64,000 nt of DNA, from the NCBI RefSeq assembly GCF_001884065.1, contig NZ_MACH01000131.1, forward strand, positions 1-64,000, written 5' to 3'. Under the pieces are notes generated by a model, which ran no database searches, was not told the origin of the DNA, and worked only from the letters and a program-made list of their open reading frames with translations. Of this stretch, positions 35,035 through 42,027 are shown in pieces; position 1 is the first letter of the stretch, and each line of letters opens with the position of its first letter. The stretch is from Bacillus proteolyticus (GTDB taxonomy: Bacteria; Bacillota; Bacilli; Bacillales; Bacillaceae_G). A program made the position numbers and the translations under genes.

Positions 35035-35718
35035 ATGGTCCGAATTGAGTATGATCGATTAGTAGCTATTTGTTACAGTATAGGGGTTTTGTTATTATTA
35101 AAAATTCCAAACGATAATGAATTAATTGGGGAAAAACTATTCAATTTCTATAAGGTTCCGGTACATACATATATTTATATGGATTATAAAGTCTCAAATA
35201 TATTGATTGTTTCTTTCGTACTACATGTAATTGCATTTATATTATTCGTAAAATGGATAGGAAAACAGGAATCTAGTACATTTAGAACAATGAATAAGGT
35301 AAAAGTAGTAGGCATTAGTATTTTGATTTTAATGATGCCGTTTATTTTAAATAACATCCTCCAGACATTGAATAAAACATGGTATTATGCAGGGAAAACA
35401 GGGGTAGAAGCAATAGAATATAAAAAAGAAGATAGCCAGTGTAGAATGGAGAAAAATGGAGAGGATATCGAACAAAAGTGCATTGTTACTTTAAAAAATT
35501 ATCGTAATCATTCACAAGCATTAAAAGTTGTTTTATATGATAATGCAAACGAGAATTCAAAAAGTTATCAAGTACCGAAACCAGTCTATTTACAAAAACA
35601 TGAGACAAAGCAATTCGAATTTCAAATTCCTGTTGTTTATAATAGCGGTATTGAAAAAAATAAAGTACCAAATATTAAATTACATTCATTGCATGAAAAT
35701 GATAGGAAATACAATTAA
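35035..35718 (+). CDS. Hypothetical membrane protein
   Basis: 227 residues; I do not recognise the family. Three hydrophobic segments lie at about 8-25, 55-78 and 92-110. The last 110 residues are a soluble domain, probably outside the membrane, with two cysteines (CRMEKNGEDIEQKC) spaced for a disulfide and beta-rich sequence (IVTLKNYRNHSQALKVVLYD) resembling an immunoglobulin-like sandwich. The frame opens at 34906, but ATG 35035 sits after AAGGGGAAGGAG. It is a single gene with its own terminator, next to the arc cluster but without an obvious link. Confidence 0.7.
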   Translation: MVRIEYDRLVAICYSIGVLLLLKIPNDNELIGEKLFNFYKVPVHTYIYMDYKVSNILIVSFVLHVIAFILFVKWIGKQESSTFRTMNKVKVVGISILILMMPFILNNILQTLNKTWYYAGKTGVEAIEYKKEDSQCRMEKNGEDIEQKCIVTLKNYRNHSQALKVVLYDNANENSKSYQVPKPVYLQKHETKQFEFQIPVVYNSGIEKNKVPNIKLHSLHENDRKYN

Positions 35719-35779
35719 TCCGTAATTGAAAGTTTATGAGTAGGAGTAATAATTTGAATCGATATAGAACATTAACTTG

Positions 35780-35830
35780 AATCATCCAACATGCTATAAG
35801 GCAGCGAACATGTTGGATGATTTTTTATTT
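35780..35830. terminator. Bidirectional terminator
   Basis: A 14-bp stem (35780-35793 with 35809-35822) closing a 15-base loop, followed by a T-run; it also faces the convergent oxidase gene. Confidence 0.9.
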
Positions 35831-35843
35831 TATTCCTCCTTTT

Positions 35844-37178
35844 TTACGTATGAAAAGGGGGAATACTTTGTTGAAAGTGAAAAACGTTGCAAGGGTCATA
35901 TGCAGTCTTCACTTTACGTAGTCTTTGAAAATTAGAGCCATAATAACTAGTTTGCCAATTTTTTATGTCGATATCGGGCCAATTGACATAGTCGCCTAGT
36001 GTATAAGGATCTAAACTTTCTCGTAAGTCTTTAACCCAGCGTATATTTCGATTTTCTTCATCGTCGCATTTCCAAGAGGTAATATATTCTTGAACAATAA
36101 TTGCCTTGCGATGGAAATAAGCGGTTTCATTAGGGGAAATATTTTCTACAGCACCTACGAGTGATTGGTGCCAAATGCTTGCCTCTTTATTTGGTGCATG
36201 AGAAAGAAAATATTTCATGATTTGAATGCCTTTAAGGGGAATAGGTTTATATACATAGGAACCAGAACGCTTGAATTTTTCAGGAATATTACCACTGTTA
36301 AAGAATTGGACGGCCTTTATATAAGGAACTTCATCTATAAAGAGAGAAGGATTACCAGTTTCAAGAAGAGGGGATAATAGGGGATAGAGTTCAGAAGGAG
36401 AGCCAACAAATTCACCTTTTACCTCAATTTTATTTCTTTGTTTGGAGAATAATTCGATAGATGAAGTGAGACGTTCATCTATATAAGGGGCCCAGTTTTG
36501 CCAAGCTTGAAATGCAGAAATAAAGTCTTTCCACTCCCATGTAAGTGAGAAAATGGATACGTTTTTTATAGGGTGGACTCGAAAGGTTAAGGAAGTAACA
36601 ATGCCGAAATTTCCACCGCCACCGCCGCGGCATGCCCAAAACAAGTTAGGGTTTTCTTGTTCGTTTGCGCGAATGATTTTTGCGCCCAATTTACCGCATG
36701 CTTGTACCATTTCAACTTCTACTAATTGGTCACATGTTAATCCGAATAAGCGTGAAAGCATACCGATGCCACCGCCAAGCGTTAACCCAACAACCCCAAC
36801 ACTTGCACTTGTGCCAGCTGGTATTGTAACACCATATTTCCAAAGCTCTTTATAAACAGTACCAAGATTTGCACCAGCTTCAATTGTTGCTGTTAACTTC
36901 TCTGTATTAACAGTAATTCGATGCATTTCACTCACATCAATAATAAGTCCGCCATTTAAAAGAGAGAAATTTTCATAACTATGCCGCCCACTTCTTAAGC
37001 GAAAAGGTATATGACGTTCGCGTGCCCATTTTAAGGCGTTACACACATCATTTTTATTTTGACAAAAAACAATAATACAAGGGAGTTTTGGAATACTTAA
37101 ATTTAAATTTATTCGGGCCACGTCATAGTCAGGATCTGAAGGTACGACGACACGACCGGTTAATTTTGTATGTTTCAA
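35844..37178 (-). CDS. FAD-linked oxidase, berberine-bridge-enzyme type
   Basis: 444 residues. PCMH-type FAD-binding domain: RSGRHSYENFS (about 58-68) holds the histidine that binds FAD covalently, followed by TSASVGVVGLTLGGGIGMLS and FWACRGGGGGNFGIVTSLTF. The C-terminal NWPDIDIKNWQTSYYGSNFQ and RLRKVKTAYDPCNVFHFQQS are the BBE domain. The cysteine that makes some relatives bicovalent is absent (TSAS at that place), so only one covalent link is expected. Possible substrates are sugars or secondary alcohols; B. subtilis YitY and YgaK are relatives. It stands alone on the minus strand. Confidence 0.87.
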   Translation of the reverse strand: MKHTKLTGRVVVPSDPDYDVARINLNLSIPKLPCIIVFCQNKNDVCNALKWARERHIPFRLRSGRHSYENFSLLNGGLIIDVSEMHRITVNTEKLTATIEAGANLGTVYKELWKYGVTIPAGTSASVGVVGLTLGGGIGMLSRLFGLTCDQLVEVEMVQACGKLGAKIIRANEQENPNLFWACRGGGGGNFGIVTSLTFRVHPIKNVSIFSLTWEWKDFISAFQAWQNWAPYIDERLTSSIELFSKQRNKIEVKGEFVGSPSELYPLLSPLLETGNPSLFIDEVPYIKAVQFFNSGNIPEKFKRSGSYVYKPIPLKGIQIMKYFLSHAPNKEASIWHQSLVGAVENISPNETAYFHRKAIIVQEYITSWKCDDEENRNIRWVKDLRESLDPYTLGDYVNWPDIDIKNWQTSYYGSNFQRLRKVKTAYDPCNVFHFQQSIPPFHT

Positions 37179-37336
37179 TTTATAGCTCCTTCCTAAAATA
37201 ATTCAGGCTTTTTATTAATATATGAAAAAGGTCTGTAATACGCGTGGACAAGGAGAGGAGAAGAATGAGATTTGCCTTGGCGAGAAATAAATAAAGCATA
37301 AGAAGAAGGAATCTACATAGAGTTCAATGAAAACAG

Positions 37337-37385
37337 TTGCAAACTATTCATATTTTGTTATGATAGTGTTACGAAAACGTTTGCA
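37337..37385 (+). promoter_or_regulatory. malL promoter with cre site
   Basis: TTGCAA (37337-37342) and TATGAT (37359-37364) are 16 bases apart. The cre-like CGAAAACGTTTGCA (37372-37385; one mismatch to TGWAANCGNTNWCA) covers the start-of-transcription region, so CcpA would block the promoter when glucose is present. Confidence 0.65.
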
Positions 37386-37421
37386 TAAAATTCCGATGGG
37401 ATGCAAAAGGAGAGAATTAGT

Positions 37422-39086
37422 ATGAATAAGACATGGTGGAAAGAAGCTGTCGCTTATCAAATTTATCCACGAAGCTTTATGGATTCAAATGGTGATGGTA
37501 TTGGAGATTTACAAGGTATTATTGCAAAGCTGGATTATTTAAAAGATTTAGGTATAGATGTAATTTGGATTTGTCCAATGTATAAGTCACCTAATGATGA
37601 TAATGGCTATGACATTAGTGATTATCAAGATATCATGGATGAGTTTGGTACGATGGAAGACTTTGATGCTTTACTAGATGAAGTTCATAAGCGTGATATG
37701 AAGCTTATTATTGATTTAGTTATTAATCATACGAGTGATGAACATCCGTGGTTTATTGAATCTCGTTCATCTAAAGACAATCCGAAGCGTGATTGGTACA
37801 TTTGGCATGATGGTAAAGACGGCGTAGAACCAAACAACTGGGAAAGTATTTTTAATGGTTCGGCATGGGAATATGATGAAGTAACAGAACAATATTATTT
37901 ACATTTATTCTCACGTAAACAACCAGATTTAAACTGGGAGAATAAAGAAGTTCGTGAAGTGTTATACGATACAGTTAATTGGTGGCTTGATAAAGGGATT
38001 GATGGTTTCCGTGTTGATGCAATTAGCCATATTAAAAAAGAAGATGGCTTCAAGGATATGCCAAATCCAAAAGAATTAAAATATGTACCATCTTTTGATA
38101 AACATATGAATGTGGACGGTATTCAACCTTTATTAGAAGAGTTAAAAGAAAATACATTTTCTAAGTACGATATTATGACTGTTGGTGAAGCTAATGGCGT
38201 TAAGATTGAAGATGCTGAGCTTTGGGTTGGAGAAGAGCAAGGTAAATTCAATATGGTATTCCAGTTTGAACATTTAAGCTTATGGGATGCAGAAAAGAAG
38301 AAAGACCTTGATGTTGTAGGATTGAAAAAGGTATTAACGAAATGGCAAAAAGGATTAGAAAATAAGGGATGGAATGCTTTATATATCGAGAATCACGATA
38401 AGCCACGTATCGTTTCAACGTGGGGAGATGATAAACAATATTGGCGTGAAAGTGCAACAGCTCTAGGAGCGATGTATTTCTTTATGCACGGTACACCGTT
38501 TATTTATCAAGGACAAGAAATTGGTATGACAAATGTTCAGTTACCAAATATTGAAGATTACGATGATGTAGCAATTAAAAATTTATATCGAGAGAAAATT
38601 GCAGAGGGCGTATCACATCAAGATATGATGGAAATTATATGGGCTTCTTGCCGTGATAATTCACGTACACCTATGCAGTGGAACGATGAGATGAATGCTG
38701 GTTTCACAACAAGTGCACCTTGGTTTGGCATGAATCCAAATTACAAAGAAATTAATGTTGAAAAGCAAAAAAATGACGAAAAGTCTATTTTCAATTTCTA
38801 TAAGAAAATGATTGCCTTGAAAAAAGAGCATGATGTATTGAATTATGGTACGTACGATTTACTTTTAGAGGACGATCCACAAATTTATGCGTATACACGT
38901 ACATTACAGGATGAAAAAGTCATTGTAATTAGTAATATCTCAAAAGAGGAAGCTGTGTATAATGAGCCTTTATTCGCACTAGAACGCAAACGTTTGCTTT
39001 TAAATAACTATGAAGTTGCAGAACATGAACAAGTAACTACAATCACGTTAAAACCTTATGAAACAAGGGTTTATCGCATTTTATAA
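37422..39086 (+). CDS. malL: Oligo-1,6-glucosidase / alpha-glucosidase (GH13)
   Basis: 554 residues, cytosolic glycoside hydrolase that cleaves terminal alpha-glucose from isomaltose, maltose-type oligosaccharides and sucrose. GH13 regions: DLVINHTSDEHPWF (about 98-111), GFRVDAISH with the nucleophile aspartate (about 196-204), VGEANGV with the acid/base glutamate (about 253-259) and IENHDKPR (about 323-330). The open frame extends to 37401, but AAAGGAG lies before ATG 37422. The PTS gene downstream supplies maltose-type substrates. An intragenic palindrome near 38986 is probably chance. Confidence 0.95.
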   Translation: MNKTWWKEAVAYQIYPRSFMDSNGDGIGDLQGIIAKLDYLKDLGIDVIWICPMYKSPNDDNGYDISDYQDIMDEFGTMEDFDALLDEVHKRDMKLIIDLVINHTSDEHPWFIESRSSKDNPKRDWYIWHDGKDGVEPNNWESIFNGSAWEYDEVTEQYYLHLFSRKQPDLNWENKEVREVLYDTVNWWLDKGIDGFRVDAISHIKKEDGFKDMPNPKELKYVPSFDKHMNVDGIQPLLEELKENTFSKYDIMTVGEANGVKIEDAELWVGEEQGKFNMVFQFEHLSLWDAEKKKDLDVVGLKKVLTKWQKGLENKGWNALYIENHDKPRIVSTWGDDKQYWRESATALGAMYFFMHGTPFIYQGQEIGMTNVQLPNIEDYDDVAIKNLYREKIAEGVSHQDMMEIIWASCRDNSRTPMQWNDEMNAGFTTSAPWFGMNPNYKEINVEKQKNDEKSIFNFYKKMIALKKEHDVLNYGTYDLLLEDDPQIYAYTRTLQDEKVIVISNISKEEAVYNEPLFALERKRLLLNNYEVAEHEQVTTITLKPYETRVYRIL

Positions 39087-39090
39087 TAAA

Positions 39091-39119
39091 AAAGGATGCT
39101 CTTTGAGCATCTTTTTTTA
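39091..39119 (+). terminator. Terminator after malL
   Basis: GATGCTC and GAGCATC form a 7-bp stem with a 3-base loop and a run of seven T. Confidence 0.85.
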
Positions 39120-39147
39120 TGAAAAAAAATAAATTTCTATTGCAATG

Positions 39148-39161
39148 TGAAAACGCTTTTA
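39148..39161 (+). promoter_or_regulatory. cre site before the PTS gene (1)
   Basis: TGAAAACGCTTTTA fits the CcpA consensus with one mismatch. A second site follows 28 bases later. Confidence 0.65.
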
Positions 39162-39175
39162 TTAAAATAGATTTA

Positions 39176-39189
39176 TGAAAACGGTTGCG
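39176..39189 (+). promoter_or_regulatory. cre site before the PTS gene (2)
   Basis: TGAAAACGGTTGCG matches the CcpA consensus with one or two mismatches. A third half-like match (ATCGTTTTCAT, 39214-39224) lies further down, suggesting strong catabolite repression of the carrier. Confidence 0.55.
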
Positions 39190-39287
39190 CAATAAAAAAT
39201 AGGGATATAAGGAATCGTTTTCATAAGAGAGACAGAAATTATAATTTAAATCATTATGTTGTTATAAATAAAGGGGAGGAAGAACAG

Positions 39288-40925
39288 ATGAAAATTACGT
39301 CTTTTGATTTTTGGCAAAAGTTCGGGAAGGCATTATTAGTTGTTGTAGCTGTAATGCCAGCAGCGGGCTTAATGATTTCCATCGGGAAGTTAATTGGGAT
39401 GTCTGCTGGGGATATTAACGCAGTTCATACAATTGCTCGCGTAATGGAAGACATCGGTTGGGCAATTATTACAAATTTACACATTTTATTCGCAGTAGCA
39501 ATTGGGGGATCTTGGGCGAAGGATCGCGCAGGTGGTGCATTTGCAGCACTATTAGCATTCGTCTTAACAAATAGAATTACAGGAGCTATATTTGGCGTAA
39601 ACGCTCAAATGTTAGCGGATTCAAAAGCAACAGTTTCTTCATTATTAGCAGGAGATTTAGTTGTAAAAGATTACTTTACTTCTGTACTTGGTGCACCAGC
39701 ATTAAACATGGGAGTTTTCGTAGGGATTATCACAGGTTTCCTAGGAGCTACTTTATATAACAAGTATTATAACTATAATAAACTGCCACAGGCATTAGCA
39801 TTCTTTAATGGAAAACGATTCGTACCATTCGTTGTAATTGTTTGGTCTACAGTCACTGCGATTGTATTATCACTTTTATGGCCGTTTATCCAAAGTGGAT
39901 TAAATGAATTTGGTCGTTGGATTGCAGCATCTAAAGATAGTGCGCCAGTTGTTGCGCCATTTGTATATGGAACTTTAGAACGTTTATTATTACCATTTGG
40001 ATTACATCATATGTTAACGATTCCGATGAACTACACAGAGCTAGGCGGAACATACACGATGTTAACTGGCTCAAAAGCTGGACAAATCGTAGCGGGACAA
40101 GATCCATTATGGCTTGCATGGATTACAGATTTAAATAACTTATTAGCAAATGGAGATACGAAAGCATATAACGATTTATTAAATAACGTTGTGCCAGCTC
40201 GTTTCAAAGCAGGACAAGTTATCGGCTCAACAGCAGCACTAATGGGGATCGCGTTTGCGATGTTCCGTAATGTTGATAAAGAAAAACGTGCAAAATATAA
40301 ACCAATGTTCTTATCAGCAGCATTAGCAGTATTCTTAACAGGTGTAACAGAGCCAATCGAATTCATGTTCATGTTTATTGCTCCAGTATTATATGTTGTA
40401 TATGCAATTACAACAGGGCTTGCATTCGCATTAGCAGATTTAATTGATTTACGTGTTCACGCATTCGGATTTATTGAGTTAATTACACGTACACCAATGA
40501 TGGTTAACGCAGGTCTAACAAGAGATTTAATCAATTTCGTTATCGTTTCATTAGTGTTCTTCGGTCTTAACTTTACATTATTCAACTTCTTAATTAAAAA
40601 GTTCAATTTACCAACACCAGGTCGTGCGGGTAACTATATTGATAATGAAGATGAGTCATCAGAAGGAACAGGAAACGTACAAGATGGTTCATTAGCAACA
40701 AAAGTTATCGATTTATTAGGTGGAAAAGAAAATATTGCTGACGTAGATGCTTGTATGACACGTTTACGTGTAACAGTAAAAGATTTAGATGTTGTTGCAC
40801 CAGAAGCACAATGGAAACAAAATGGTGCTTTAGGACTTATCGTAAAAGATAAAGGTGTACAAGCAGTATATGGCCCGAAAGCTGACGTATTAAAGTCAGA
40901 CATTCAAGATATGTTAGGTGCGTAA
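39288..40925 (+). CDS. PTS glucose/maltose-family EIICB component
   Basis: 545 residues. The EIIC domain (about 1-440, ten or so membrane spans) has GTLERLLLPFGLHHMLTIPM and FLTGVTEPIEFMFMFIAP, the two conserved segments of the glucose-glucoside family. An acidic linker joins EIIB (about 465-545), with the phosphorylated cysteine in DACMTRLRVTV near residue 489. There is no EIIA, so a general EIIA-Glc must donate phosphate. With malL upstream, maltose or isomaltose uptake is likeliest (MalT/MalP-type), but glucose cannot be excluded. GGGGAGG precedes the ATG. Confidence 0.9.
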   Translation: MKITSFDFWQKFGKALLVVVAVMPAAGLMISIGKLIGMSAGDINAVHTIARVMEDIGWAIITNLHILFAVAIGGSWAKDRAGGAFAALLAFVLTNRITGAIFGVNAQMLADSKATVSSLLAGDLVVKDYFTSVLGAPALNMGVFVGIITGFLGATLYNKYYNYNKLPQALAFFNGKRFVPFVVIVWSTVTAIVLSLLWPFIQSGLNEFGRWIAASKDSAPVVAPFVYGTLERLLLPFGLHHMLTIPMNYTELGGTYTMLTGSKAGQIVAGQDPLWLAWITDLNNLLANGDTKAYNDLLNNVVPARFKAGQVIGSTAALMGIAFAMFRNVDKEKRAKYKPMFLSAALAVFLTGVTEPIEFMFMFIAPVLYVVYAITTGLAFALADLIDLRVHAFGFIELITRTPMMVNAGLTRDLINFVIVSLVFFGLNFTLFNFLIKKFNLPTPGRAGNYIDNEDESSEGTGNVQDGSLATKVIDLLGGKENIADVDACMTRLRVTVKDLDVVAPEAQWKQNGALGLIVKDKGVQAVYGPKADVLKSDIQDMLGA

Positions 40926-40929
40926 TAAT

Positions 40930-41721
40930 ATGAAATTGCTAACTTTAAATTGTCACTCTTGGCAAGAAGAGAATCAAATTGAAAAAATAAAGTATCTTGC
41001 TAAAGTAATTCAAGAAGAAGATTATGATGTGATCGCATTGCAAGAAGTAAGTCAGTCTATACAAGCTGAAAATGTATGCGGTAACAAGAAAAAAGATAAT
41101 TTTGGACTTTTACTGCTAGAAGAGTTAAGAGCATTAAATGTAAAAGAATACAATATTATTTGGGATTTCTCTCATATTGGATATGATGTGTACGAGGAAG
41201 GATTAGCAATTATAACAAAGCACAACATTGTAAAGGAAGATACGTTCTTTATCTCAGAAAATAAGGATACAACGTATTGGAAAACACGCAAAATTGTAAG
41301 TGCAACAATTGCTTATAATGATAAGAATATAACGTTTTATTCTTGCCATCTTGGCTGGTGGAATGATGAAGAAGAATCATTCAAAGACCAAGTTGATCGT
41401 TTAATGGAGCGTGTAAATAGCAATGAACTTTCCTTCTTAATGGGTGATTTTAATAACAATGCTCGTTTGGAAGGAGAGGGTTATGAGTATATGATGCAAA
41501 AAGGTTTATATGACACATATGAACTAGCGATAGAGAAGGATGAAGGAACAACTGTCCAAGGTGAGATTGCTGGTTGGGATGAAAATAAACATAATTTGCG
41601 AATCGATTTAATATTGTGTAACCAAAGTAAAACAGTTTATTCTTCAAAAGTTATTTTTAATGGCACAAACCGAAATGTAATTTCAGATCATTTCGGTGTA
41701 GAGATGCAATTAGACATATAA
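40930..41721 (+). CDS. Endonuclease/exonuclease/phosphatase-family protein
   Basis: 263 residues of the EEP fold, which hydrolyses phosphodiester bonds in nucleic acids, lipids or inositol phosphates using Mg. Motifs in order: LLTLNCHSW (N-terminal Asn), DVIALQEVS (catalytic Glu), FYSCHLGWW (His), LMGDFNN (Asp/Asn), and ISDHFGV (C-terminal Asp-His). No signal peptide, so cytosolic. ATG 40930 starts four bases after the PTS stop, implying translational coupling. Similar genes often accompany sugar PTS genes in Firmicutes, but the substrate is unknown. Confidence 0.85.
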   Translation: MKLLTLNCHSWQEENQIEKIKYLAKVIQEEDYDVIALQEVSQSIQAENVCGNKKKDNFGLLLLEELRALNVKEYNIIWDFSHIGYDVYEEGLAIITKHNIVKEDTFFISENKDTTYWKTRKIVSATIAYNDKNITFYSCHLGWWNDEEESFKDQVDRLMERVNSNELSFLMGDFNNNARLEGEGYEYMMQKGLYDTYELAIEKDEGTTVQGEIAGWDENKHNLRIDLILCNQSKTVYSSKVIFNGTNRNVISDHFGVEMQLDI

Positions 41722-41727
41722 TAGAAG

Positions 41728-41766
41728 AAATCCTCACAGATTATAAAAAGCTGTGAGGATTTTTTA
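41728..41766 (+). terminator. Terminator after the EEP gene
   Basis: A 12-bp stem (41728-41739 with 41751-41762) and T-run. Confidence 0.92.
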
Positions 41767-41872
41767 ATGAATACAAGTATTTCCAAGAGAAAATACTTGT
41801 ATTTTTTATGACATTTCCTATATATTTGTTATTACTGAATGTAAAACCAATTTGGTCATTTTGTATTCATGT

Positions 41873-41908
41873 TTTCACTTACTTCGTTATATAATGAAGT
41901 AAGTGAAA
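41873..41908 (+). promoter_or_regulatory. Perfect 13-bp inverted repeat centred on a -10 box
   Basis: TTTCACTTACTTC (41873-41885) and its exact complement (41896-41908) flank GTTATATAAT, which contains a TATAAT hexamer (41890-41895). A repressor bound here would cover the core promoter. The -35 is weak. The next gene, YhgE-like, starts 120 bases on. No T-run follows, so it is not a terminator. Confidence 0.55.
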
Positions 41909-42027
41909 TATTTAATAGGGAAAATAATGCATTTTCGTTTAATCCACGATGTAGAAAGTGATATAATTGCAAAATGTATGTATCATTTTCTAAAGAAGGA
42001 AAAATATATAATTAGGTGATAACTTTT

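Noticed and set aside
38986-38997. GCAAACGTTTGC palindrome in malL as a cre site
   Set aside because: Lies inside the C-terminal coding region and misses outer cre positions; more likely codon chance.
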